Positions 25,527-34,616 of a stretch of 38,181 bases of DNA are shown here, piece after piece. Both the position numbers and the translations under genes were made by a program. The notes under the pieces were generated by a model. It ran no database searches. It worked only from the letters and a program-made list of their open reading frames with translations, and had not been told where the DNA came from. How positions within the stretch are numbered: position 1 is the first letter of the stretch; each line of letters begins with the position of its first letter. Origin of the DNA: Pseudoalteromonas flavipulchra NCIMB 2033 = ATCC BAA-314 (GTDB taxonomy: Bacteria; Pseudomonadota; Gammaproteobacteria; Enterobacterales; Alteromonadaceae); the NCBI GenBank assembly GCA_000814665.1, contig JWIH01000022.1, positions 1-38,181 on the forward strand, read 5' to 3'.

Positions 25527-27494
25527 TTAGTTAGCAGCTTCTGGTAGGCGAGTCAGTTTCTTGATATCGCCTTCTACACTTTCCATCTTTGCTATGAGTA
25601 GATCCCCAAGCGCGTCGATATCGTAATGCCAAATCAAGTGGCCGACTTTTTTAAGCGTAGGGTTTTGCGCTGGCATCAAGGTGAGTTGCCAAATGTAGTC
25701 CTCTTTTGACCAAGCGGATTGCCAATAGATGTCGTTGCCGCGAATTCTTAAGTTACTAAATTGATTGGTTTGTTTTTGACTTAGCGCATATTTATTTAAC
25801 GCTTCTGAGTCGCTTTCGAAGAGCGTCTCGTACTCCAGCAATAGGTTTTGTTGTAGCACAAACCAAGTTTGTCTCTCGGGGTGATAAAAGACAAAGTCAG
25901 CTGTACTGTCATGGCTGCTGATAAGCGCCCCAGACAAGCTGTATTGGTTTAATGTTTCGCCGTCATAAGCCCATAGTGTTTGCTCATCTATCCAGCCCAT
26001 GCTTTTGATGGGCAGACTCAGCTGTGACTTGAACTGGGTGAGTGGGCGTTTTCGGTCGTATATCACTAAATCGTTATCACGGTTTGAGGCCAAATAGCTC
26101 AGCTCTGGACTCCATACTAAAAAACCAACGTACTCATGCCCCTGATAAAAGGAAAGCTGACTGATTTTATCATCGCGATATAGATACACCTCGCATACGC
26201 CGCTGCGCCTCGACATAAATGCCGTTTCCCCCAAGCTGTTGGTCAGTGGTAAATAATCGATGCTTGAGCTTGAAAATAAGGGGAGATCGTCTCGGTCTTT
26301 GATATTAACTTGAAAACTCTCCAATGCCGCGAATATATCACCGCGATTATCGCTTGAGAAGCTCGTGTATAAGCCAATTTCCGTTTCTTTGATGGCTTGA
26401 CTGTCACCGTCTCTAAAGTGTCGCGATAGGCTGCCATATTGACTCGCAATCACGGCTTGATGATAAACATCAAACGCAACGGAAGTGACAGGGGCTGACC
26501 ACTCCAGATGTACCGTGCCATCAAGCGCTTGTAGCCTTGCTAACCCTTGTTTATCTTGAACCAAATAAAAGGTTTTGTCTTGCCACGCTCGAAGGGCCAT
26601 TTTTAACTGTTCATTGGCTGCCAAAGCAAGTGGCAGCTTAACCATTTGATGGGACTCAAGTCGGTAAAGGTGTGCTGCTTTGGCATTATATTGGCCGAAC
26701 GTTAAGATAAGCTCTTTGTCACTTTTCCAAACGGGTTTAGTACCAACTTGGCAAGGAAGAATTTGCGAGCTATGAAAAAATTGCCCTGCGGCAGTCATAA
26801 CATGAAGTTGGCAGCCACTACCTTGATATTGCCAAAAAGCCAGTTTGTCTGAGTCGGGACTCCAACTTGGAAAACTGATCCGCGAATCAAAGCGGTGTTC
26901 ATTTAATTGATAGCCTTGTTTGTTGGCAATAATAAGGTGAGTAAAATCTTTTACATAGGCGATGAGTTCTTTGCTTTGGTGGGCATCAACGTCAAATTCA
27001 AGGCCAAGCTCATGACTGAGACTCGAGGTTTCGTAGCGTGATGGTGTTTTTTCAGTCGGTGCTTGATTAAAAAAGGCGATTGCGCCAAAGCATAACACTG
27101 CCATTGCGACGGCACTGAGTGAAAAAATACGGGACTTGGCGATTGCTTTGACTGGTTTTGTCGTATGACGAGGCGCTATTTCATGTCTTTCTAGTGGCGC
27201 GATAAAGCGATAGCCCCGCTTTGGAATGGTTTTGATGTAAATTGGGTTTTTAGGGTCGTCTCCGAGCACTTTTCGCAGTTTAGTCAGAAGCTGATAAAGG
27301 CTATTGGGTTCGACAACCGCGTGTTGCCACAGCTGCTCGGTAAGCCAATATTTCTCAAGCACTTCGTTATGATGCTCAATAAAAAGCGCGAGTAACCTTG
27401 CCATTTGTGGCTCAAGTTTTACGGTTTCTTGGCTTTGCCTATGTGTTAGGCAATCTTGCTGGAGATCAAACTGCCAATGTCCAAAACAAACCAT
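25527..27494 (-). CDS. CadC/ToxR-like membrane-anchored winged-helix regulator with a periplasmic propeller-like domain
   Basis: 655 residues from ATG 27494, preceded by AGGAAG; the frame can be extended to a TTG at 27533 but without a ribosome site. Residues ~5-100 are an OmpR/CadC-type winged helix, with the recognition region ending in YIKTIPKRGYRFIAPL. A single membrane segment follows near 122-142 (FSLSAVAMAVLCFGAIAFF). About 500 periplasmic residues remain, with repeated W-SPD/W-SPE motifs (SWSPDSDKLAFW, VWSPELSYLAS) typical of TolB/WD40-like beta-propellers. It would sense a periplasmic signal and act on DNA from the membrane. It is divergent from the DUF5916 protein gene, its most likely target. 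Confidence 0.88.
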   Translation of the reverse strand: MVCFGHWQFDLQQDCLTHRQSQETVKLEPQMARLLALFIEHHNEVLEKYWLTEQLWQHAVVEPNSLYQLLTKLRKVLGDDPKNPIYIKTIPKRGYRFIAPLERHEIAPRHTTKPVKAIAKSRIFSLSAVAMAVLCFGAIAFFNQAPTEKTPSRYETSSLSHELGLEFDVDAHQSKELIAYVKDFTHLIIANKQGYQLNEHRFDSRISFPSWSPDSDKLAFWQYQGSGCQLHVMTAAGQFFHSSQILPCQVGTKPVWKSDKELILTFGQYNAKAAHLYRLESHQMVKLPLALAANEQLKMALRAWQDKTFYLVQDKQGLARLQALDGTVHLEWSAPVTSVAFDVYHQAVIASQYGSLSRHFRDGDSQAIKETEIGLYTSFSSDNRGDIFAALESFQVNIKDRDDLPLFSSSSIDYLPLTNSLGETAFMSRRSGVCEVYLYRDDKISQLSFYQGHEYVGFLVWSPELSYLASNRDNDLVIYDRKRPLTQFKSQLSLPIKSMGWIDEQTLWAYDGETLNQYSLSGALISSHDSTADFVFYHPERQTWFVLQQNLLLEYETLFESDSEALNKYALSQKQTNQFSNLRIRGNDIYWQSAWSKEDYIWQLTLMPAQNPTLKKVGHLIWHYDIDALGDLLIAKMESVEGDIKKLTRLPEAAN

Positions 27495-27576
27495 TTCTAC
27501 TTCCTGTGCCTGCACGCCGAGTACCAATTTCAATAATCAAAACAAATTGTTCCCATAACGTTAGCGTTTCTTAAGA

Positions 27577-27605
27577 TTAAGTCAATGTTTATAAAGGTTA
27601 AGTCA
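27577..27605. promoter_or_regulatory. Direct repeats TTAAGTCA spaced 21 bp, candidate regulator site
   Basis: TTAAGTCA occurs at 27577-27584 and 27598-27605, exactly two helical turns apart. Partial copies TTAAG flank it at 27571 and 27623. They lie between the divergent CadC-like regulator and the DUF5916 gene. Winged-helix regulators of the OmpR/CadC class commonly bind direct repeats, so this is a plausible operator; binding is inferred only. Confidence 0.4.
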
Positions 27606-27683
27606 GCTTTCTTCAGAAAAAGTTAAGAACTTTTTACGGCAAAGTTTGTTGCAATAGCAGGCATAACTCTGAGGAAAGTATGT

Positions 27684-29942
27684 ATGAATAAAAGCAATAA
27701 ATTTTGGCTCGGTTTAAGTTATCCCATGATGGCAGGCGCTGCACTTGCGGAACCTATCGTGGTTGATGGTAAGTTGAATGAAGCGCAGTGGGGTTCTGCC
27801 ACGCACTTTGAACAATTTGTTCAGGTTGTGCCTGTAACTTTGGCATCTGCTAATGACAAAATTACCGCAAAAGCCTTTGCAACCGCCGACGGCGTTTATA
27901 TTGGTATTAAAAACTTTCAGAATAAAGCCGAGCGCAAGCGACAATTCAATATCCATGACCGTTTTATGCAAGCTGACTTCAATCGGGTAGTTGTGGACTT
28001 TTCAGGCGACGGTAGTAGTGCATATCAATTTTCGGTGACATTAGGTGGCGGCTCGCAAGATGGTGTTGTAACCCCAAGCTTAAACGTGGATTACGATTGG
28101 GATGGGGATTGGCACTATGCCAATCATATTGACGATACGTATTGGACCACGGAATTATTGATCCCTTGGCATACCGTGTCGTTTCAGCCAGGAGATGAGC
28201 AGGGGCTTACAAAGATTGGCGTTTCGGTACAGTTGTATGAACTTAAAAGTAATTTTATCTATGCAAACCATGAGGATACAACAGCAAATAGCGATTTCTT
28301 CCTGACCATGCCAAAGATCGCAGCACAGATCCCCGCGCATTCTCAATTGGCATTTGTGCCTTACTTTGCGCATCAGGCTCAATTTGCGCCTCTAAGCACT
28401 TCGCCTTCCGAGCGCCAGCATCAGTCCGATGTTGGCTTTGATTTGTTTTACAAGCCTTCTCATCATCAGAAGGTGAGTCTTGCCGTGAATCCTGACTTTG
28501 GTCAGGTGGATATCGATGATGTTGATGTGAATTATTCGGCCGTGGAAACGCTTCGCACCGATAAACGTCCATTTTTCACCCAGGATATCAGCCTTTTTGA
28601 AGTTGCTGCACTTGAAAGCACTAAGCTTATTCATACTCGTCGTATAGGGGCATCAAGTGATGATGGTACACGCGCAATCACCCCCATAGATGCGGCGCTA
28701 CGATTTGTACATAAAGGAAAGTCGGTACAATTTGGTACTTTTGCTGTGTCTGAGTCGGACTTTTCGGACGATATTGGTAAGCAGTTTTTTGCAGCAAGAG
28801 CTAATTATCGCACGCAAGATTGGCAGGCCGGTGTACTTGCGACCAAAACAGACAGGCCGTTTCTTGAACGCGATGCCATGAGTTATGCCCTTGATGGCCA
28901 GTATCGTAGTGATACTTGGTCTTTCAAAGGCGCGCTATTACAAACTGAGGTAGAAACACAAAAGCAACGTGTTACAGGTCAAGGTGTATCGCTAGACGCG
29001 GAGTATCAACATTCGTTACAGACGAAGTTCGCTGCGCGCTACTTTGCTGTGGATGACGAATTTGATAACCGTGATCTCGGCTATATGAAACGCAATGACT
29101 GGCAGGTGAGCGAGCTTTATGGTGAATACGCGATGCACCCAAAAGACAGCTGGTTTACCAGATTAAAGCAGTCACTCACACTGAGGCATGAGCAAAATAA
29201 TGCAGGAACTGGTTTAGCGGCCAGACAAGCATATTTAGCGCAGTTTTTGTTGGCAAATGGTGGTCAGCTCAACCTCGGGCTAGATTATTACACCACTGGT
29301 AAACAAGACAACTTAGGGCGAGGCACCGAAGTGTTTGAGATGCCCAGCCGTGTAGAGTCTCGGGTCTTTTATCAAAGCCCTTATGTGGGAGATTTTTCTT
29401 GGGCTGCGAGTATAGAGCTTGACCAAGAAGGAATATCAGGCTCAGCACAGCAATACGCCGTGGATTTGACTTGGATGCCACACTACAACTGGAACCTTAA
29501 GTTGAGTAATTTCTTTAGAAGCGGTGATGGCTGGCTGATGGCGAACGGGCAAAATCGCTTGAGTGAATACGACAGAGATGAGTTTTCCAATAAGTTGGAA
29601 TTTAACGGTCGGATCACCGACAACCTTGAACTCAGTGGTTCGCTACAGTGGACGATACTTGAAGCGCAAAGTAAGACGATTTATCAAATTACCAATGGCG
29701 AGCTTCGCGAAATTCATGGTGACACCAGTTTTGACGACAGGCGCTTAGCAAGCCAGATAAAACTGCGTTATCGCATGGGTGCATATTCAGACATTTTCTT
29801 AGTGTATCAACGAGGAGGTGCAAACTTTTCGACACTTGAAAAGTCGCAGGTCGGGCGCAGAGATTGGTTTGGTAGTGTCGCCGATTTATGGCAACAACCA
29901 GTGCAAGACTTAGTGACGTTTAAAGTGCGATATTTATTTTAA
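27684..29942 (+). CDS. CBM9-like/DUF5916 outer-membrane protein
   Basis: 752 residues, with GAGGAAAG upstream of ATG 27684. A signal peptide ends at about residue 22 (AGAALA-EP). Residues 24-210 look like a carbohydrate-binding family 9-like domain (VVDGKLNEAQW). The following region has the DUF5916 hallmark NPDFGQVDIDDVDVNYSAVE and DKRPFF, then a long alternating aromatic/polar beta-strand region ending in Phe (KVRYLF), the C-terminal signature of an outer-membrane beta-barrel. The family is widespread in marine gammaproteobacteria and its function is poorly known; glycan or peptide handling at the surface is often suggested. The divergent CadC-like gene is its likely regulator. Confidence 0.88.
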   Translation: MNKSNKFWLGLSYPMMAGAALAEPIVVDGKLNEAQWGSATHFEQFVQVVPVTLASANDKITAKAFATADGVYIGIKNFQNKAERKRQFNIHDRFMQADFNRVVVDFSGDGSSAYQFSVTLGGGSQDGVVTPSLNVDYDWDGDWHYANHIDDTYWTTELLIPWHTVSFQPGDEQGLTKIGVSVQLYELKSNFIYANHEDTTANSDFFLTMPKIAAQIPAHSQLAFVPYFAHQAQFAPLSTSPSERQHQSDVGFDLFYKPSHHQKVSLAVNPDFGQVDIDDVDVNYSAVETLRTDKRPFFTQDISLFEVAALESTKLIHTRRIGASSDDGTRAITPIDAALRFVHKGKSVQFGTFAVSESDFSDDIGKQFFAARANYRTQDWQAGVLATKTDRPFLERDAMSYALDGQYRSDTWSFKGALLQTEVETQKQRVTGQGVSLDAEYQHSLQTKFAARYFAVDDEFDNRDLGYMKRNDWQVSELYGEYAMHPKDSWFTRLKQSLTLRHEQNNAGTGLAARQAYLAQFLLANGGQLNLGLDYYTTGKQDNLGRGTEVFEMPSRVESRVFYQSPYVGDFSWAASIELDQEGISGSAQQYAVDLTWMPHYNWNLKLSNFFRSGDGWLMANGQNRLSEYDRDEFSNKLEFNGRITDNLELSGSLQWTILEAQSKTIYQITNGELREIHGDTSFDDRRLASQIKLRYRMGAYSDIFLVYQRGGANFSTLEKSQVGRRDWFGSVADLWQQPVQDLVTFKVRYLF

Positions 29943-29985
29943 ATCACTAGAGCTGTGTTCCCCCCGGCTCTAATCTGCCAAGAAA

Positions 29986-30009
29986 AAAGGTCAGAAAATT
30001 CTGACCTTT
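29986..30009. terminator. Bidirectional intrinsic terminator between the DUF5916 gene and fadE
   Basis: A 10-bp perfect stem (AAAGGTCAGA/TCTGACCTTT) with an AAAT loop lies between two convergent genes. On minus it is followed by an uninterrupted T6, on plus by TTTATA. It therefore suits fadE termination best and can also serve the plus-strand gene. Confidence 0.85.
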
Positions 30010-30063
30010 ATATCCACGCTAATTGCTAGGGTAGTATGGATCACACTACCTAAACAAAAATAG

Positions 30064-32517
30064 TTATGCTGCGTCTGCTTTACTTGATTCCTTGGTTCTT
30101 GCTTTGCCAGCAAGTAACTCTTCAGGGTCAAAGTCATCAACGTTGATAACGGCAAGACGTTTTGCTTCAACGGCAGTCAATTTAGCTGCTTCGTCTTCGC
30201 TCAGTACACCTGCTTCAAGTCCCATTGCTGCTACTTTATCAAGTTGCATAAACGGTAACTTTTTACCAGTACCACGGCATACCTTTTCAAATAACGGCTC
30301 TACGGCAAGAATGTCTTTTAGCGTTTGCTCTTGCTTACCAAGCAAGCACAGTGGCTCATCTTTTAAGTAGATGTGTGTTGCAAGGCGATCACGCGTTTCG
30401 CTAGGTACTTGAAGTAACTGAGCAAGTTTGTGCTCCATTTTGTCGGTTGGTTTACGAACCGGACGACCAAATGGGAACAGTACCACTTTCAACAAACCAC
30501 GTAATGCAGCAGAAGGCATGTTGTTGATTAAGTCAGCAAGGGCACGTTGACAAAGGTACAGGTGTTCCTGACAAGACCATTGCACAAACGGTAAGTCTTC
30601 TTTACGACGACCTTCATCGTTATAGCGCTTAAGCGTTGCAGAAACCAGATAAAGGTAGCTTAATAAGTCGCCTAAACGTGCAGAAATACGCTCTTTACGC
30701 TTCAGTGAACCACCAAATACAGCCATACAAATATCAGACATTAATGCCAATGATGCACTGTAACGAGCAGCATTACGATAATAAACCGCGGTTTCATCGT
30801 TAAATGGTACTTTGGTGAAACGTGCACCGGTTAGGGCTAACCACTTAGTTCTTACCAAGTTCGACATAGTGAAACCGATGTGACCCATCAAGGATTTATC
30901 GAAACTATCAAGCGCTTCTTGCTTATCTTTGATAGAACAAGCCTCAAGTTCAGCCAGTACAAAAGGATGGCAACGAATAGCGCCTTGACCATAGATGATC
31001 ATGTTACGGGTTAGGATGTTTGCACCTTCTACCGTAATTGCAATTGGTGCACCTTGGTAACCACGGCCAACGTAGTTATTTGGTCCTAGGCAAATGCCTT
31101 TACCACCATGAATATCCATGGCATGGATGGTTGAAGCACGCATTTGTTCGGTTAAGTGGTACTTCAAAATGGCAGAAACAACCGAAGGCTTTTCACCTAA
31201 ATCTACCGCGCCAGTTGACATAGTCACCGCAGCATCAGAGCTATACGCATAGCCACCAAGTTTCGCTAGTGCCTCTTCAATCCCTTCCATCTTACCGATA
31301 GGAAGTTTGAACTGGCGACGAATGCGACTGTATGCGCCACTTGCAACTGCAAGAGATTTAATACCACCGGCAGAGTTTGAAGGTAGCGTAATAACCCGAC
31401 CAACCGACAAACACTCAACCAACATGCGCCAGCCTTGTCCTGCCATTTTTGCGCCACCGATAATGAAGTCGAGTGGTACAAACACGTTTTCGCCTTGGGT
31501 AGGACCATTTTGGAATGGCACATTCAGTGGGAAATGACGGCGGCCAATTTTTACGCCAGGCGTGTTTGTAGGAATAAGCGCACAAGTAATACCTAGCTCT
31601 TCTTTATCACCTAATAGACCGTCCGGGTCGCGCATCTTAAACGCCAGACCAAGTACAGTCGCAACAGGTGCTAAAGTAATATAACGTTTGTTCCACGTTA
31701 AGCTAATACCTAATACTTCTTCACCTTCCCATTCGCCTTTACATACCACACCAAAGTCTGGGATAGATGAAGCATCAGAGCCCGCTTCTGGTGACGTTAA
31801 TGCAAAACAAGGGATTTCATCACCCACTGCTAGGCGAGGTAAGTAGTGTTCTTTTTGCTCGTCAGTACCGTAGTGCTGAAGTAGTTCACCTGGGCCTAAC
31901 GAGTTAGGTACGCCCACGATAGACGAAAGTAAAGTTGATTTACTGGTAAGCTTTTGTAGTACACAAGATTGCGCGTAAGCTGAAAACTCAAGACCACCGT
32001 ATTGCTTTTTGATGATCATCGCAAAGAACTTGTTGTCTTTTAAGTATTGCCACACGTCTTGCGGTAAGTCAGTCAGCTCGTGTGTTGCTTCCCAATCGTT
32101 AAGCATGGCACACACTTCTTCCACCGGGCCATCCAAAAACGCTTGCTCTTCAACGCTCAAGCGTGGCTTTGGAAACTGATGAAGTTTATCCCAGTTTGGG
32201 TTACCACAAAATAGATCGGCTTCCCACCAAGTCGTACCTGCATCAATCGCTGACTTTTCGGTTTCTGACATTGTCGGCGTAACTTTTTTGAACGCTTTAA
32301 ATGCTGGAGCCACGATGTACTGCTGACGCAGGTTCGTTACTGAAAGCGGAATAACAATCGCTAAGAAAATTAACCAAGAGATAATGCCAAATGCACCAGC
32401 AAAGGTGCCAACTAGCATTGTAACTGCTGCAATACCTAGAGCGGTATTCCAGCTTGCGCGATGATAGCTTGCTGCACTGAGCAAGGCTAACAACGCGAGA
32501 ACAAATATAAGTGTCAT
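30064..32517 (-). CDS. fadE: Acyl-CoA dehydrogenase FadE
   Basis: 817 residues from ATG 32517 (AAGGA 8 bp upstream), close to E. coli FadE (814); the 10-codon longer frame lacks a site of its own. Two N-terminal hydrophobic segments (about 3-20 and 28-60) suggest membrane association. They are followed by the acyl-CoA dehydrogenase core, with the FAD/substrate segment CFALTSPEAGSDAS, then VEGANILTRNMIIYGQGA and a long C-terminal domain typical of this large class. It catalyses the first, FAD-linked step of fatty acid beta-oxidation. It is a single-gene unit with a good terminator at 29986-30009. A possible FadR-like site lies just upstream of the start. Confidence 0.95.
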   Translation of the reverse strand: MTLIFVLALLALLSAASYHRASWNTALGIAAVTMLVGTFAGAFGIISWLIFLAIVIPLSVTNLRQQYIVAPAFKAFKKVTPTMSETEKSAIDAGTTWWEADLFCGNPNWDKLHQFPKPRLSVEEQAFLDGPVEEVCAMLNDWEATHELTDLPQDVWQYLKDNKFFAMIIKKQYGGLEFSAYAQSCVLQKLTSKSTLLSSIVGVPNSLGPGELLQHYGTDEQKEHYLPRLAVGDEIPCFALTSPEAGSDASSIPDFGVVCKGEWEGEEVLGISLTWNKRYITLAPVATVLGLAFKMRDPDGLLGDKEELGITCALIPTNTPGVKIGRRHFPLNVPFQNGPTQGENVFVPLDFIIGGAKMAGQGWRMLVECLSVGRVITLPSNSAGGIKSLAVASGAYSRIRRQFKLPIGKMEGIEEALAKLGGYAYSSDAAVTMSTGAVDLGEKPSVVSAILKYHLTEQMRASTIHAMDIHGGKGICLGPNNYVGRGYQGAPIAITVEGANILTRNMIIYGQGAIRCHPFVLAELEACSIKDKQEALDSFDKSLMGHIGFTMSNLVRTKWLALTGARFTKVPFNDETAVYYRNAARYSASLALMSDICMAVFGGSLKRKERISARLGDLLSYLYLVSATLKRYNDEGRRKEDLPFVQWSCQEHLYLCQRALADLINNMPSAALRGLLKVVLFPFGRPVRKPTDKMEHKLAQLLQVPSETRDRLATHIYLKDEPLCLLGKQEQTLKDILAVEPLFEKVCRGTGKKLPFMQLDKVAAMGLEAGVLSEDEAAKLTAVEAKRLAVINVDDFDPEELLAGKARTKESSKADAA

Positions 32518-33050
32518 GTTGTTCTTCCTTATAAGAGGTCTGACCACCCAGTTAGACTAGCTGGTTAACGCTGATATTTCAAGCGTCTTCATACCTTCTG
32601 GGCGAATTAGTTGATGCCTTGTTGTGACATATTATTTACGTTTGGTACTGAATCTGAGTGTTAAATGACTCATGCCTCTCTTGTTGTTAATTTGAAGGTT
32701 ACTTTGACTAAACCCCATCTACAACCTAAGAGGATTTTCAACGTTATTAATTACTGAACGATATTTAAGTGTAATGAACATAGTGCAATGTGGCGAAACT
32801 GCACATGAATTTTCTTTCAGCGAAGTGCCTAATATGTGCATTATAATTGCCAAAACTTCATGTCTAATTTGCATTGAAATACACGTTAATGTTTCTACAA
32901 TTGGGTTAAGCATAGCGACAAAATGGTGCTTTAAGAATTGCTAAGGAGTAGCAAATGCAGTCCATTTTCTTGGTAGCTATGTGAGTTAGGATTTACCGCC
33001 ACGACCTAGTGTCGCGGTTGATATTGCTGTCCATGTTAAGGAGAAACAAG
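32518..33050. other. Intergenic region between fadE and the small membrane protein gene
   Basis: 533 bp between divergent genes, presumably holding both promoters. A minus-strand frame of 64 codons at 32719-32913 has no ribosome site and is not believed. The only recognisable element is the FadR-like sequence near the fadE start. Confidence 0.45.
32536..32546 (-). promoter_or_regulatory. Possible FadR-type operator near the fadE start
   Basis: Minus-strand sequence TGGTCAGACCT, 10 of 11 matches to the FadR core TGGTCNGACCA, 18 bp upstream of the fadE start codon. The flanking bases fit less well. FadR represses fad genes in enterobacteria and vibrios; whether this host has FadR cannot be seen here. 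Confidence 0.35.
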
Positions 33051-33371
33051 ATGCAGCAGAGTATTTTTTATCTAGTCACTATTTTGGCCTTTGCGGCTAT
33101 GTTGTCGGCCTTTCACCTCTTTCCTGAAGCGGTAATTTTTAATGTTTTTAGCAGTTTGTTTGCTGCATTACTTGGCTACCGAGCTTATACCCGTTGGGCT
33201 TTATTATTGTGTTGTATTAACGTGTTGGCCATGACGTTTTGTCCTTTGCTTGATTCAGGTGGCTGGTTAAGTCTCAAGGGAGCGGTCGTTTTTGTGTGCT
33301 GTGTGATGTTTTTTGCAATAGCGTTTGGTTGCAATAAAGCGGTGACACAAAATAAAAGGTTTTATTATTAG
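33051..33371 (+). CDS. Small hydrophobic membrane protein, function unknown
   Basis: 106 residues from ATG 33051, which has AAGGAG 7 bp upstream; an earlier in-frame start at 33009 has none. Four membrane segments are likely (about 4-22, 28-45, 50-66, 77-95), with short loops. The basic C-terminus NKAVTQNKRFYY is presumably cytoplasmic. No family recognised. It lies 83 bp upstream of pdxB, separated by a strong hairpin, so it may be an independent transcript. Confidence 0.7.
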   Translation: MQQSIFYLVTILAFAAMLSAFHLFPEAVIFNVFSSLFAALLGYRAYTRWALLLCCINVLAMTFCPLLDSGGWLSLKGAVVFVCCVMFFAIAFGCNKAVTQNKRFYY

Positions 33372-33397
33372 TCGCCTACCTTGCCATGTTAAACTCG

Positions 33398-33424
33398 ACT
33401 CAGGCGATGTGTAATCGCCTGAGT
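33398..33424. other. Perfect stem-loop between the small membrane protein gene and pdxB
   Basis: An 11-bp perfect stem (ACTCAGGCGAT/ATCGCCTGAGT) around GTGTA. It ends 30 bp before the pdxB start. No T-run follows, so it may be a weak terminator for the upstream gene or a structured 5' leader. Confidence 0.45.
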
Positions 33425-33454
33425 ACTCGAGACAATAGGTGACAGGAAACCCGC

Positions 33455-34579
33455 ATGCGAATATTAGCCGATCAAAATATGCCCTTAGTTGAGTCATTCT
33501 TCTGCGAAATTGGTGAGGTAACTCGGTTTGATGGCCGTAACCTTCAACCTGACGAGCTGAAAAACGTCGATATTCTGTTGACTCGCTCAGTCACTAAGGT
33601 CAACAAGATCCTGTTAGCACGAGCCGATAAACTGAAGTTTGTGGGGACTGCGACAATAGGGATTGATCATATTGATACTTCATTGTTGGCCAGCGCCAAT
33701 ATCTCGTTCAGCAGCGCACCAGGCTGTAATGCGATAGCTGTTGCCGAGTACGTGATAAGCGCTCTACTTGCATACGCACAAGAAACCTCCACACCACTTC
33801 AAGGTAAAACGATTGCCATCATTGGTGTTGGTAATATTGGCGCGTGTTTAGCATCAAAGCTTAAAGGGCTTGGTCTTACGATATTATTGTGTGATCCAGT
33901 CAGGCAGCAAGCGGGGACATTGGATTCACATGTAGCGTTAGATGAAGCTTTGGCTCGCGCGGATATTGTGACATTTCACGTTCCATTAGTTAAGCAGGGC
34001 CCGCATAAAACGGTTCATCTACTTGATGCATCGCGGATAGCGGCATTAAAGCCGGGTACGGTGATAATCAATGCAAGCCGTGGAGATGTTATCGATAATC
34101 AAGCGCTTTTGCACGCGATAGAAGGTGGGCAAACGCTTGAGCTGATCTTAGACGTTTGGGAAAATGAGCCGAATATTTTGCAGCCATTATTGCAATATAC
34201 TCGCTTTGCCTCTGTGCATATTGCCGGCCATACGCTAGAGGGGAAGGCGCGAGGCACGCAAATGTTATACGAAGCTGTATGCCGAGAATTCGATTTACCA
34301 GCCAGCAAAACGATTAGTGATTTTCTCCCTAAACCAAGTGTCACTGGCTGTCAGTTGCAAAGCACTGCCAATGAGCAAGATATTGTCAATTTAGCGCATC
34401 TTGTTTATGACATTCGTCGTGATGATGGCATCATGAGAAAACAGCTAAACACATTGGGCTTTGATACCTTGCGTAAAGCATATCCCGTGCGTCGAGAATT
34501 TAGTACAATTGCAGTCAATAATGACTCACCAATCAGTGAAAAGCTTTACCAACTTGGCTTTTCTGAGCACAAGAGTTAA
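33455..34579 (+). CDS. pdxB: Erythronate-4-phosphate dehydrogenase
   Basis: 374 residues, starting MRILADQNMP like other PdxB proteins, with AGGAAA upstream of the ATG. NAD-binding GVGNIG lies at 124-129. The D-2-hydroxyacid dehydrogenase catalytic residues are present as Arg209 (NASRGDVID), Glu238 (WENEP) and His259 (IAGHT). A PdxB-specific C-terminal dimerization domain follows. It oxidises 4-phospho-erythronate in the DXP-dependent pyridoxal phosphate pathway. PLP is also used by many amino acid enzymes, but no link to the alt operon is implied. It is followed by asd after 37 bp, a conserved gammaproteobacterial order (pdxB, asd/usg, fimV). Confidence 0.96.
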   Translation: MRILADQNMPLVESFFCEIGEVTRFDGRNLQPDELKNVDILLTRSVTKVNKILLARADKLKFVGTATIGIDHIDTSLLASANISFSSAPGCNAIAVAEYVISALLAYAQETSTPLQGKTIAIIGVGNIGACLASKLKGLGLTILLCDPVRQQAGTLDSHVALDEALARADIVTFHVPLVKQGPHKTVHLLDASRIAALKPGTVIINASRGDVIDNQALLHAIEGGQTLELILDVWENEPNILQPLLQYTRFASVHIAGHTLEGKARGTQMLYEAVCREFDLPASKTISDFLPKPSVTGCQLQSTANEQDIVNLAHLVYDIRRDDGIMRKQLNTLGFDTLRKAYPVRREFSTIAVNNDSPISEKLYQLGFSEHKS

Positions 34580-34616
34580 GTGCTATGGTTGGTATATTAC
34601 AGAATGAGGAAAAATA

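Noticed and set aside
32719..32913. 64-codon minus-strand frame upstream of fadE
   Set aside because: No ribosome site and no motif; probably chance in AT-rich intergenic DNA.
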